DNA from: Rhodovulum sp. MB263 | GTDB taxonomy: Bacteria; Pseudomonadota; Alphaproteobacteria; Rhodobacterales; Rhodobacteraceae | Assembly (NCBI RefSeq): GCF_002073975.1 | Contig: NZ_CP020384.1 | Span: forward strand, 806,001 to 870,000 | DNA length: 64,000 nucleotides | Direction of reading: 5' to 3' | Shown here: piece by piece, positions 19,885-28,716 of the stretch | Position numbering within the stretch: position 1 is the stretch's first letter | Layout: every line of letters starts with the position of its first letter | Position numbers and translations under genes: made by a program | Notes under the pieces: generated by a model | Seen by the model: the letters and a program-made list of their open reading frames with translations, nothing else | The model's database searches: none | What the model was told of the DNA's origin: nothing

Positions 19885-20589
19885 CTAGCTCCGCCGGAAC
19901 AGCATGGCCTGCGCCTTGCGGTCGGTGCTGAGATCGGCCTTCTTCTCGGCCGCCAGCGCCCGGCCCCGCTGCACCCCGGGACGGGTGCCCACGTTTTCCA
20001 GCCAGCGCGCCATATGCGGCTTGTCATCGAGGTTCTGTTCCTGTCCTTCCCAGTTCGAGGCCCAGGGCCAGATCGCCATGTCGGCAATCGAGAAGAAATC
20101 GCCCGCCACGAACTCCGCCTGCGCCAGCTGCCGGTCGAGCACGCCGTAAAGCCGCGCGACCTCGGCCCGGTAGCGGTCCTTGGCATAGGGCAGGTCCTGC
20201 GGCGGCTCGAGGCTCGGGGCGTATTTCAGGAAGTGATGGGCCTGGCCCGCCATCGGACCCAGCCCGCCCATCTGCCACATCAGCCACTGGTCGACCGCGA
20301 TGCGTTCGCGCTCGGTCCGGCCGCAGAAGCGCCCGGTCTTGCGGGCCAGATATTGCAGGATTGCGCCCGATTCGAAGATCGAGACCGGCGCACCATCCGG
20401 TCCGTCGGGGTCGATGATGGCGGGCATTCGGTTGTTCGGCGCGATCTTCAGGAAGTCGGGTTTGAACTGGTCGCCCGCGCCGATATCGACCAAGGTCAGC
20501 CGATAGGGCAGCTCCATTTCCTCGAGCGCGATGGAAATCTTCCAGCCATTCGGCGTGGGCCAGTAGTAAAGCTCGATCTCGGATGTCAT
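19885..20589 (-). CDS. Glutathione S-transferase family protein (YfcG-like)
   Basis: A 234-residue soluble protein with a thioredoxin-like N-terminal domain (YYWPTPNGWKISIALEE) and the glutathione-binding ESGAILQYLARKTGRF segment, followed by an all-helical C-terminal domain with FFSIADMAIWPWASNW. NGWK in place of a Cys or Ser motif is typical of the YfcG/Nu class, which has disulfide-bond oxidoreductase activity. Monocistronic; ends at the shared terminator. Confidence 0.9.
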   Translation of the reverse strand: MTSEIELYYWPTPNGWKISIALEEMELPYRLTLVDIGAGDQFKPDFLKIAPNNRMPAIIDPDGPDGAPVSIFESGAILQYLARKTGRFCGRTERERIAVDQWLMWQMGGLGPMAGQAHHFLKYAPSLEPPQDLPYAKDRYRAEVARLYGVLDRQLAQAEFVAGDFFSIADMAIWPWASNWEGQEQNLDDKPHMARWLENVGTRPGVQRGRALAAEKKADLSTDRKAQAMLFRRS

Positions 20590-20615
20590 TCGCGTCTCCC
20601 GTTCCGTTTCGCGGC

Positions 20616-21560
20616 TCAGGATGGGGCGTTTCCGGCGAAGGGCAAGGGCAGTGCGACCCGGGGCAGCGCAAGAAGGCGTGACCAGCGCGCGGCCCGGGCC
20701 TCGGGAAGGCGGGCGCGGAGCAGATCGTAGGGCAGGGCGCCCCGGATCAGCGCCGCGTAAAGCTCCAGCATGCCGGGCCGGGCATAGGGGCTCCAGTGGC
20801 AGACCCGCCGCTCGGGCGGCGCGACCGGATGGCCCAGCCGGGCCAGCGCCGCCAGCGTCGCCGCATCGTCGATGCGCAAATCGGTCCAGTTCGGCTCTGT
20901 GCGGCCGAGCCCGCGCCCGAGCGTCGGCCCGTCGCCCCGCCGCGCCACGAAGCGTTCGAGCAGCCAGTCGTAAAGGTCGTTCTCGCCGCTGGTGACATTC
21001 AGTACCCGCGCCTGCCGCCCCGCGGCCGAGCCAAGCGCCGATCGCGCCGCCGGGGCGAATTCGGCCGGGGCCATCAGCACCGCATGACCGATCGCACCCT
21101 CGGCAAGACCCGACATCGCCGACAGCGCGACCCGCGCGCCCAGCGAATGGGCGAGAAGATCGACACGGCGCCCGGGGGCGCGCTCCCGCACCGCCTCGAT
21201 CAGCCGGGCCAGCGCCAGACCCGCCCGGGGCGCCTCCTCATAGGCCCGCCAGACATTGTGCCCCGCCTCCCAGCCGAAGGCGATGCAGAGCCCCTCGGCC
21301 CGGCCTTGCCCGGTAAAGCCAAGCGCCCTCGGCCAGGACACCGCCTTCCAGCAGCGATCCTCGGGGGCGAGCGCCAGGATATGCCGGTGCGGGCTTTGCG
21401 CCGGATCGCTGAGGCTGAACTTGAGACCGTGGATGAGGACCGCGACCGGGGCGCGGGGCGCCAGCCCCGCCAGCGCGCGATCGAGCAGCGGACCAAGCCG
21501 TGCCGTCCCGCCCTGGGGTTCGGGCCGTTCTCCGGTGGCGTTGACCTGGATCAGGGGCAT
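20616..21560 (-). CDS. Alpha/beta hydrolase family protein
   Basis: A 314-residue protein. The oxyanion segment VAVLIHGLKFSLSDP (about residue 39) and the nucleophile elbow LLAHSLGARVALSA (Ser in GHSLG-type context AHSLGA, about residue 145) place it in the alpha/beta hydrolase fold. An acid residue and a late histidine (VCHWSPYARPG) are plausible triad members. The ATG at 21560 is chosen over an upstream in-frame ATG because homology begins there. Substrate unknown. The gene is divergent from the metZ riboswitch. Confidence 0.75.
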   Translation of the reverse strand: MPLIQVNATGERPEPQGGTARLGPLLDRALAGLAPRAPVAVLIHGLKFSLSDPAQSPHRHILALAPEDRCWKAVSWPRALGFTGQGRAEGLCIAFGWEAGHNVWRAYEEAPRAGLALARLIEAVRERAPGRRVDLLAHSLGARVALSAMSGLAEGAIGHAVLMAPAEFAPAARSALGSAAGRQARVLNVTSGENDLYDWLLERFVARRGDGPTLGRGLGRTEPNWTDLRIDDAATLAALARLGHPVAPPERRVCHWSPYARPGMLELYAALIRGALPYDLLRARLPEARAARWSRLLALPRVALPLPFAGNAPS

Positions 21561-21684
21561 CCCGTCCGCTCCGAAAGTTCCGTGCGGCCAACCGATACGA
21601 AAACTCTGAAACAGCCCCGTGAAGCCGCTGTTAAAGCTGCATGACGACGCTTGACGCCCTGCCGGAGAGGGCATACCCAATGCT

Positions 21685-21740
21685 CTCGTGGCGATTTGTT
21701 CACCGGATTGCGGGCCACGTTAAACAAACCGCTAAAGAGG
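21685..21740 (+). promoter_or_regulatory. SAM-II riboswitch aptamer
   Basis: The stretch contains, in order, TCGTGGCGATTTG, CCGGATTGCGGGCCACG, GTTAAACAAA and CCGCTAAAGAGG, which is the conserved SAM-II pseudoknot layout: GTGGC pairs with GCCAC, and the second helix pairs with the region around CGCTAAA. SAM-II elements sit before methionine genes in alphaproteobacteria, and metZ begins 62 bp downstream. Binding of S-adenosylmethionine is expected to lower metZ expression. Confidence 0.88.
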
Positions 21741-21749
21741 TCGGAGCTT

Positions 21750-21785
21750 GCCCCCGGCGTCTGTGACGGTGGGGGTTTTTTGTTT
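21750..21785 (+). terminator. Intrinsic terminator/attenuator between SAM-II aptamer and metZ
   Basis: A GC hairpin (CCCCC ... GGGGG arms at 21751-21755 and 21771-21775) is followed directly by TTTTTT and then TTTT after one G. Its placement between the aptamer and the metZ ribosome binding site suggests control by premature termination, unlike the translation-level control usually proposed for SAM-II. Confidence 0.75.
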
Positions 21786-21802
21786 TGCGCAGGAGGTGCG
21801 CC

Positions 21803-22972
21803 ATGGAACGGGACTGGACGAAACGCACGCGGGCGGTTCATGAAGGGGCGCGCCGCAGCCAGTATGCAGAGCTGTCCGAGGCGCTCTTCCTGACCCAGGG
21901 TTTCGACTATCCCAGCGCCGAAGCCGCCGAGGCCCGGTTCGAGAAGGCCGGGCGCGACGAATTCATCTATGCCCGCTATGGCAATCCGACGGTCGCGATC
22001 TTCGAGGACCGGCTGGCGATGATCGAGGGCGCCGAGGATGCCTTTGCCTGTGCCTCGGGCATGGCGGCGGTCAATGGCGCATTGATGGCGCTTCTGAAGG
22101 CGGGCGACCGGGTGGTTGCGGCACGGGCGCTGTTCGGCTCCTGCCTCTACATCCTCGAGGAGGTTCTCGGCCGCTACGGCGTCGAGGTGGTGCTGGTCGA
22201 CGGCACCGATCTGGAGGCCTGGCGCGCGGCGGTGACGCCCGGGACCGCCGCGGTCTTCTTCGAGATGATCTCGAACCCGGTGCTCGAGGTGGTCGACCTG
22301 CCCGCCGTGGCCGCGATTGCCCATGCCGCGGGTGCCAGGGTGATCGTGGACAACGTCTTCGCGACGCCGGTCTTCTCGCGGGCCTTCGAGCAGGGCGCCG
22401 ACCTGGTGGTCTATTCCGCGACCAAGCATATCGACGGGCAGGGCCGCTGTCTGGGCGGCGCCATCCTCGGGCCGCGCGAGGTGATCCGCGGGCCGGTGCA
22501 GACCTACATGAAGCATTCCGGCGGGGCGATCAGCCCGTTCAATGCCTGGGTCATGCTCAAGGGGCTTGAAACGCTCGATCTGAGGGTGCGCGCCCAGGCC
22601 GCCGGGGCGCGGCTGATCGCCGAAGAACTCGAGAATGATCCGCGCTTTGCCCGGGTGATCTATCCGGGGCTTGCCAGCCATCCGGGGCATGCGCTTTTCC
22701 CCGAGGGCGGCACGCTTCTCGCGCTGGATCTCGCGGCCGGCAAGGAGGCCGCCTTCCGGTTTCTGAACGGGCTCGAGATCTGGCGCCTGTCGAACAATCT
22801 CGGCGATGCGAAAAGCATCATCACCCATCCGGCGACCACGACGCATCAAAGCCTGAGCGACGAGACCAAGGCCGCGCTGGGCATCGGGCCCGGTCTTCTG
22901 CGACTGAGTGTCGGGCTGGAAGACCCGGCCGATCTGCTGGCCGATCTGCGCGCGGCGCTGGACCGGATCTGA
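21803..22972 (+). CDS. metZ: O-succinylhomoserine sulfhydrylase
   Basis: A 389-residue Cys/Met-metabolism PLP enzyme. The motifs YARYGNPTVAIFEDRLAMIEG, CASGMAAVNGALMALL, the PLP-lysine segment VVYSATKHIDGQGR and LSNNLGDAKSIITHPATTTHQ are all present; HIDGQGR is typical of MetZ rather than MetB. It makes homocysteine from O-succinylhomoserine and sulfide. The ATG follows AGGAGGTGCGCC. Regulation by the SAM-II element upstream fits the role. Confidence 0.95.
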   Translation: MERDWTKRTRAVHEGARRSQYAELSEALFLTQGFDYPSAEAAEARFEKAGRDEFIYARYGNPTVAIFEDRLAMIEGAEDAFACASGMAAVNGALMALLKAGDRVVAARALFGSCLYILEEVLGRYGVEVVLVDGTDLEAWRAAVTPGTAAVFFEMISNPVLEVVDLPAVAAIAHAAGARVIVDNVFATPVFSRAFEQGADLVVYSATKHIDGQGRCLGGAILGPREVIRGPVQTYMKHSGGAISPFNAWVMLKGLETLDLRVRAQAAGARLIAEELENDPRFARVIYPGLASHPGHALFPEGGTLLALDLAAGKEAAFRFLNGLEIWRLSNNLGDAKSIITHPATTTHQSLSDETKAALGIGPGLLRLSVGLEDPADLLADLRAALDRI

Positions 22973-23110
22973 GCGCGACGCCCCCGGCCGGAGCTGTCTT
23001 CGGCGGGGCCGGTCCGGAGAATCGGTCGTAAAATCTGGGTCATCGTCATGGACTTTCCGCGCTTTGCGCCCATTTTGGAGGCATGGCGAGGTCGAGAAGG
23101 GAACACCCCG

Positions 23111-24214
23111 ATGAATGTTTTCAGCCGCGACATCGACCGCGAACCGACGCGCGCAGAGGCGGAGCGTGCCCTGGCGCTGTTGCGCGACTGGGCCGGAGCG
23201 GCTTCCGAGAGCGAGATCGAGACCCTCGATCCGGCCCTGTCGGCGCTTTGCCCGGGGCGGCCGGTGCCCGAGTATCCGTCCCTGAGCCGGACCTATCCGG
23301 ACCGGTTCGAGGCCGACGCGGCCTATAAGGCAAGCCTGCCCGATCTGCAGAACGGTCCGGCCAGCCTGATCCGCGGCGCGCGCCGTCAGATCCAGCATGT
23401 CGGGATTTCCAACTTCCGCCTGCCGATCCGGTTCCATACCCGCGACAATGGCGATCTGACGCTGGAAACCTCGGTCACCGGCACCGTCAGTCTGGAGGCC
23501 GAGAAGAAGGGCATCAACATGTCCCGGATCATGCGCAGCTTCTATGCCCATGCCGAGCGGACCTTCAGCTTTCAGGTGATCGAAGCCGCGCTGGCCAGCT
23601 ACAAGGCCGATCTCGACAGCTTCGACGCGCGGATCATGATGCGTTTCTCGTTCCCGGTGAAGGTGCGGTCGCTGCGCTCCGGACTTGACGGATTCCAATA
23701 TTACGACTTCGCGCTGGAATTGGTGGAATCCGCCGGTGTGACCAGACAGATCATGCATCTCGACTATGTCTACAGCTCGACCTGCCCCTGCTCGCTTGAA
23801 CTTTCCGAACATGCGCGGCGCGAGCGCGGTCAGCTGGCCACGCCGCATTCGCAGCGCTCGGTGGCACGGATCTCGGTCGCGCTCGAACCCGGCGGCGACT
23901 GTCTCTGGTTCGAGGACCTGATCGATCTTTGCCGCCAGGCGGTGCCGACCGAGACCCAGGTGATGGTCAAGCGCGAGGACGAACAGGCCTTCGCCGAGCT
24001 CAATGCGGCCAATCCGATCTTCGTCGAGGATGCCGCCCGGCTGTTTGCCGAGGCGCTGCTGACCGAGCCGCGGATCGGCGATTTTCGCGTGATCGCCAGC
24101 CATCAGGAGAGCCTGCACAGCCATGATGCCGTCAGCGTCCTGACCGAAGGCGAGACCTTCGCGGCCGATAGTCTCGACCCCAAGCTGTTCTCGACGCTGG
24201 TCCACGGCCGCTGA
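23111..24214 (+). CDS. folE2: GTP cyclohydrolase IB (FolE2)
   Basis: A 367-residue enzyme forming dihydroneopterin triphosphate, first step of folate synthesis. The FolE2 family landmarks are present: IQHVGISNFRLPIRF, GTVSLEAEKKGINMSRIMRS, the metal-site cysteine in YSSTCPCSLELSEHARRE and the C-terminal NPIFVEDAARLFAEAL and ASHQESLHSHDAVS. FolE2 uses various metals and often backs up zinc-dependent FolE under zinc limitation; no clear Zur site was seen upstream. The ATG at 23111 follows AAGGGA. Confidence 0.95.
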   Translation: MNVFSRDIDREPTRAEAERALALLRDWAGAASESEIETLDPALSALCPGRPVPEYPSLSRTYPDRFEADAAYKASLPDLQNGPASLIRGARRQIQHVGISNFRLPIRFHTRDNGDLTLETSVTGTVSLEAEKKGINMSRIMRSFYAHAERTFSFQVIEAALASYKADLDSFDARIMMRFSFPVKVRSLRSGLDGFQYYDFALELVESAGVTRQIMHLDYVYSSTCPCSLELSEHARRERGQLATPHSQRSVARISVALEPGGDCLWFEDLIDLCRQAVPTETQVMVKREDEQAFAELNAANPIFVEDAARLFAEALLTEPRIGDFRVIASHQESLHSHDAVSVLTEGETFAADSLDPKLFSTLVHGR

Positions 24215-24257
24215 GGCTGCTTGACAGGTCGAGGTCCTGCGGCCAAGCCTGCGCCCC

Positions 24258-25706
24258 ATGCTCGACCTGCGTCCCGTTGGATATGTGATCGGCCTCCTGG
24301 TGGCTGTACTCGGCGCCACCATGCTGTTTCCGATGGCGCTCGACCTCTGGGACGGCAACCCGAACTGGAGCGCGTTTCTGGAATCGGCGCTCCTGACCGG
24401 TCTGACCGGCGGGCTGGTGGCGCTGTCCTGTGCCAGCGGGTCGGATGGCGGGCTGTCGATCCGCCAGACCTTCCTGCTGACCTCGGCGGTCTGGCTCGCG
24501 CTGCCGCTTTTCGCGGGCATCCCCTTCGTGCTGGGCCTGCCCGAGGCGCGTCCGGTCGATGCCTTCTTCGAAGCGATGTCGGGGCTGACCACGACCGGGG
24601 CCACCGTCTTTACCGGGCTTGATGCGCTGCCCCGCGGCACGCTGCTATGGCGCTCGATGCTGCAATGGTTCGGCGGCATCGGCATCATCGTCGTCGCGAT
24701 GGTGTTCCTGCCGGAACTCAAGGTCGGCGGCATGCAGATCTTCCGCTCGGAGGCATTCGAGACCGGTGGCAAGGTCTTGCCCCGCGCGGTCGAGATCGCG
24801 GCGCAGATCTCCGGGATCTACCTGTTCCTGACGGTGGCCTGCATGCTGTGCTTCGTCGTCGTCGGCATGCCTCTCTTCGATGCGCTCAACCACGCGCTGA
24901 GCACGGTGTCGACCGGCGGCTTCTCGACCCATGACGCGTCCTTCTCGCTTTATCAGGGCGTGCCGGAATATGTGGCCGCGGTCTTCATGGTGCTCGCGAG
25001 CCTGCCTTTCGTGCGCTATGTGCAGCTTCTGGCCGGTCAGGTGCGGCCGATCCTGCGCGACAGCCAGATCTGGACCTATCTCGGCGTGATTACCGCCTTC
25101 GTGCTGGTCATTGCGGCGTTCCGGGTGCTCGCCAACGGCGATCATTATGAGCATGCGTTCCGCGAGGGGGTGTTCAATGTCACCTCGATCATCTCGGGCA
25201 CGGGCTTTTCCAGTACCGATTATCAGCTCTGGGGCGCGCTGCCGGTGATCCTGTTCTTTTTCATCGGGCTGATCGGAGGCTGTGCGGGATCGACCGCCTG
25301 TTCGATCAAGATCTTCCGCTATCAGCTTCTGTTCTCGGCGATCCGGGTCCAGATCAAGTCGATCCACGCGCCGCACGGGATGTTCCAGCCGCGCTATGAC
25401 GGGCGGCGGGTCGAGGAGGACGTGCTGTCCTCGGTCATGTCCTTCTTCGTCTATTTCGTGGTGGCGCTCGGGGTGGTCTCGGTGCTGCTGGGGGCGACCG
25501 GGCTCGATGCGACGACGGCGCTGTCGGGCGCGGCCACGACGCTGGGCAATATCGGGCCGGGGCTCGGCGACAAGATCGGGCCTTCGGGCAATTTCGCGGG
25601 GCTGAACGATATCGCCAAATGGATCCTGTCGATGGCGATGTTTGTCGGCCGGCTCGAACTGATGGTGGTCTTCGCGATCTTCACCGTGCAGTTCTGGCGG
25701 GCCTGA
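24258..25706 (+). CDS. trkH: Trk/Ktr potassium uptake channel subunit TrkH
   Basis: A 482-residue membrane protein with about ten transmembrane helices and four P-loops. The selectivity-filter regions appear as SGLTTTGATVFTGLD, STVSTGGFSTHDASF, ISGTGFSSTDYQLWG and ATTLGNIGPGLG. GGCAGSTACSIKIFRYQLL is the conserved loop before the last repeat. It needs TrkA, which is not in the window. The start lacks a strong ribosome binding site; ATG 24258 is chosen by homology. Confidence 0.94.
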   Translation: MLDLRPVGYVIGLLVAVLGATMLFPMALDLWDGNPNWSAFLESALLTGLTGGLVALSCASGSDGGLSIRQTFLLTSAVWLALPLFAGIPFVLGLPEARPVDAFFEAMSGLTTTGATVFTGLDALPRGTLLWRSMLQWFGGIGIIVVAMVFLPELKVGGMQIFRSEAFETGGKVLPRAVEIAAQISGIYLFLTVACMLCFVVVGMPLFDALNHALSTVSTGGFSTHDASFSLYQGVPEYVAAVFMVLASLPFVRYVQLLAGQVRPILRDSQIWTYLGVITAFVLVIAAFRVLANGDHYEHAFREGVFNVTSIISGTGFSSTDYQLWGALPVILFFFIGLIGGCAGSTACSIKIFRYQLLFSAIRVQIKSIHAPHGMFQPRYDGRRVEEDVLSSVMSFFVYFVVALGVVSVLLGATGLDATTALSGAATTLGNIGPGLGDKIGPSGNFAGLNDIAKWILSMAMFVGRLELMVVFAIFTVQFWRA

Positions 25707-25800
25707 AACTGCGGGGCTGAACCGGCGGGAATGAGCGGGCCCGAGTGAGCGCGTCTGGACTGTTCTGAAAGGGACTGGTCTGGAGGTGGCAGGTTTGAAC

Positions 25801-25824
25801 GGGGGCGGACCGAAATCCGCCCCC
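25801..25824. terminator. Hairpin between trkH and the leftward protease-like gene
   Basis: A perfect 9-bp stem, GGGGGCGGA with TCCGCCCCC, and a six-base loop lie between two converging genes, 12 bp from the stop at 25836. There is no T run, so it may act by stabilising RNA ends as much as by terminating. Confidence 0.55.
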
Positions 25825-25835
25825 GCCCTCAGGGG

Positions 25836-27581
25836 TCAGTTCCAGCAGGAGACCGGAACGGTCATGTCGGCCGCACGGCGCGACAGTTCGGCAGGCGGCA
25901 GGGCGCCTGTTGCCGAAGAGCTGCGGGGGTCGATCCCGTTGGCCGTGAGGAAGGCCCCGACCGCCGAGGCGTCGGCCGCATAGCGCACCTGCTCGGGCAG
26001 TTGCCGGGCGCCGTCGGGAGTGGCCAGCAGCATGCCGATGACTGCACCCGAGGCGTCGAGCACCGGGCCTCCGGTATCGCCGGGCAGCGCGTCGAGTTCG
26101 AGGCGGTCGACATTCTCTTCGCCCGAAAGCCCCTTGAGATCGGCCAGCACGCCATAGGTCAGCACCGGAAGATCCAGCACCTCGCCATAGGAAAAGCCCG
26201 CGACCGCGATATCGCTTCGAAGCCGCGGCACGCCCGGTGCGAATTCGGCGAAGCCGATCGGCGCCAGCGTCCGGCCGGGCCGGAGCAGTGCCAGCCCCTG
26301 AGCGGCATCGGTCGCGGCCAGCGTCATCTCGAGCTCGGGGCCGATGGTGATGCGGCGGCAGGCCTCAAGGCCGTTGGTCGTGGTCAGGACCGCGCCCCTG
26401 GCATCGACGAAGAAGCCCGAATGGGTCGCCTCGGGTTTGCGCAGCTCCAGTCCCGAGAGCATGTCGGCGCGTTGCTCTTCCGTGGCCTCGCCCAGCGTGT
26501 CGTCAAGCGCCACATTCGGCACCGAATCGAGGCTGTCCTTCATCATCGCCACCGCGCGCTGCATCAGCTTGGGGTCCGCAGACGGGGGCCAGATCAGCGA
26601 GAAGCCCTTGACCATGCCTCCGGTCAGCTCGGCATGGGTGTAGGATTGCAGCCGGTCGTTCTTTCCGGTCAGCGTGAAGCTTCGCGACGAGCGTTCGCGC
26701 GGGCCTTCCAGCGGCACGATTTCCAGCGTCTGCATGACGTCGTAAAGGCCGAACAGGGTCGACTGGTCGCCGCGCTCGCTGATCAGAAGCGCCGTGACCC
26801 CGCTGTCGCCGCGGCTGGCATAATGCACGAAGGGCGGTTCGTAGCGGTCGAACTTCACAAGGCCCATCGGCATCTCGATCCGGATCCCGGCCTCGGGCTC
26901 GTCGACAGGGGTCATGCCCAGGCGCGCGATCTGTGCCTTGTAATCGTCGACCAGTTCGGCCCGCTGTCGCGAGGTCAGGACGCCGGTCGGCTCGTAGCCC
27001 TGCGCCGATTGCCAGTCGGCCATGGCGCGGCGGGTGCCCGGGCCGAAGGCCGCGTCGATGGTCGAGCTGTAGACCCCTTCCCATTTCAGCGCGGTCTGGA
27101 TCTCCAGCCGGGCCGTCCTGTCAAGCCGGGCCTCGGACTGGCGGGCCTCGAACGGGGTCTCGTCGGGCAGCGCGGCGGGCGCGGCGGCGGCCGGAGCCGC
27201 CGTTGCCGGGGCTGCCACGGTCGCGGACGGGGCCGCGCTGTCGGAGGCCGGGTCCTGCATCCGGGCGCCGGCCGGCCAGACCCGCCGTTCATAACTCGCG
27301 CCATCGGCGATGAAGGTGTCCGCGGGAACAAGGCCTGCGGCCTTGTAGCGGGCAAGCTCGGCTTCGGCCTCGGTGGTGGAATAGGGGCCGACGGCAATCG
27401 AATACCAGCCGGAACTCAGTCGGTAGGCGCCCACGTCCTTGAGGGTGGCCGCATAGGCGCGGGCACGCTCTTCGGTCTCGCGCAGCGTCGGATGGGCCTC
27501 GACCTGCACCCAGGCGCGGTCCTGCGCGGCGGCAGGTATCGCCGCCAAGAGCACGAAGGCGATCGTTGCTAGAAATCTCAT
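25836..27581 (-). CDS. Secreted protein: SPOR-like region, peptidoglycan-binding domain and degenerate trypsin-like domain
   Basis: A 581-residue exported protein. Residues 1-19 are a signal peptide (MRFLATIAFVLLAAIPAAA). Residues about 23-95 look SPOR-like; about 160-215 carry a PG_binding_1 motif (GVYSSTIDAAFGPGTRRAMADWQ). The C-terminal 200 residues follow a trypsin/DegP plan, but the nucleophile motif reads LPGDTGGPVLDASG, with Thr where GDSGGP has Ser, and the His motif reads VLTTTNGLEAC with no histidine. It may be a non-catalytic binding protein of the cell wall. Divergent from glyQ. Confidence 0.75.
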   Translation of the reverse strand: MRFLATIAFVLLAAIPAAAQDRAWVQVEAHPTLRETEERARAYAATLKDVGAYRLSSGWYSIAVGPYSTTEAEAELARYKAAGLVPADTFIADGASYERRVWPAGARMQDPASDSAAPSATVAAPATAAPAAAAPAALPDETPFEARQSEARLDRTARLEIQTALKWEGVYSSTIDAAFGPGTRRAMADWQSAQGYEPTGVLTSRQRAELVDDYKAQIARLGMTPVDEPEAGIRIEMPMGLVKFDRYEPPFVHYASRGDSGVTALLISERGDQSTLFGLYDVMQTLEIVPLEGPRERSSRSFTLTGKNDRLQSYTHAELTGGMVKGFSLIWPPSADPKLMQRAVAMMKDSLDSVPNVALDDTLGEATEEQRADMLSGLELRKPEATHSGFFVDARGAVLTTTNGLEACRRITIGPELEMTLAATDAAQGLALLRPGRTLAPIGFAEFAPGVPRLRSDIAVAGFSYGEVLDLPVLTYGVLADLKGLSGEENVDRLELDALPGDTGGPVLDASGAVIGMLLATPDGARQLPEQVRYAADASAVGAFLTANGIDPRSSSATGALPPAELSRRAADMTVPVSCWN

Positions 27582-27762
27582 CAGTCTTGTAAACCTTGTC
27601 GTCCAGTCCGTTTTCGCCGGTGCGGCGAATCTGTCGCGACCCTAGCAGGAACGTCGTTTAATGCACGTCAACAAGACCCTTTCGTGTCGGGTTGATTGAC
27701 CCTGTTGCATCGCTTGCCTATTGAGGCCCGGTCATCCACCGGGACAGGGGATTCAAGGCGCC

Positions 27763-28707
27763 ATGAGCGACGGCAAACCGCGCAGTTTCCAAGAGATCAT
27801 CCTCAGGCTCCAGACCTACTGGGCGTCGAAGGGCTGTGCGATCCTGCAGCCTTACGACATGGAAGTGGGCGCGGGCACCTTCCATCCGGCGACCACGCTG
27901 CGCTCGCTGGGCTCCCGGCCCTGGGCTGCGGCCTATGTCCAGCCCTCGCGACGGCCGACCGACGGGCGCTACGGCGAGAACCCCAACCGGATGCAGCATT
28001 ACTACCAGTATCAGGTTCTGATCAAACCCAGCCCGCCCGACCTGCAGGAGCTGTATCTGGGCTCGCTGGCCGCCATCGGCATCGACTTCGACTATCACGA
28101 CATCCGCTTTGTCGAGGATGACTGGGAAAGCCCGACGCTGGGCGCCTGGGGGCTGGGCTGGGAGGTCTGGTGCGACGGCATGGAAGTCAGCCAGTTCACC
28201 TATTTCCAGCAGGTTGGCGGCCATGACTGCCATCCGGTCTCGGGCGAGCTGACCTACGGGCTGGAGCGGCTGGCGATGTATGTGCTGGGCATCGATCATG
28301 TGATGGACATGCCCTTCAACGATCCCGATGCGCCGATCGCACTGAAATACGGCGATGTGTTCCGCCAGACCGAGGAGGAATACAGCCGCTGGAACTTCGA
28401 CGTGGCCGACACCGACAAGCTTCTGCAGTTCTTCGAGGCGGCCGAGGCCGAATGCGCCCGCATCCTCGATCAGCCGGCCGACGACCCGCGCAGCGGCAAG
28501 CGCATCGTCATGGTCCATCCGGCCTATGACCAGTGCATAAAGGCCAGCCATTTCTTCAACCTTCTGGACGCGCGCGGCGTGATCTCGGTCACCGAGCGCC
28601 AGGCCTATATCGGGCGGGTGCGGGCGCTGGCCAAGCGCTGTGCCGATGCCTTCGTCGAAACGAAAGCCGGCGGCTGGACGGGCGATGCGCCCGAGGCCGC
28701 GAATTAG
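27763..28707 (+). CDS. glyQ: Glycyl-tRNA synthetase alpha subunit
   Basis: A 314-residue class II synthetase subunit. [35 protein letters not shown] and [18 protein letters not shown]-type segments with [12 protein letters not shown] are the standard GlyQ landmarks. The ATG at 27763 sits before [12 protein letters not shown]; the upstream in-frame start is rejected because the family begins here. glyS follows 9 bp later. Confidence 0.97.
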   Translation: MSDGKPRSFQEIILRLQTYWASKGCAILQPYDMEVGAGTFHPATTLRSLGSRPWAAAYVQPSRRPTDGRYGENPNRMQHYYQYQVLIKPSPPDLQELYLGSLAAIGIDFDYHDIRFVEDDWESPTLGAWGLGWEVWCDGMEVSQFTYFQQVGGHDCHPVSGELTYGLERLAMYVLGIDHVMDMPFNDPDAPIALKYGDVFRQTEEEYSRWNFDVADTDKLLQFFEAAEAECARILDQPADDPRSGKRIVMVHPAYDQCIKASHFFNLLDARGVISVTERQAYIGRVRALAKRCADAFVETKAGGWTGDAPEAAN

Positions 28708-28716
28708 GGACGTCCC

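Noticed and set aside
21551-24772. Very long minus-strand open frame (over 1000 codons) opposite metZ, folE2 and trkH
   Set aside because: It is a shadow of real plus-strand genes in GC-rich DNA; the translation has no motifs and is rich in Arg, Gly and Pro. The same holds for 33699-36617 and 30990-33578.
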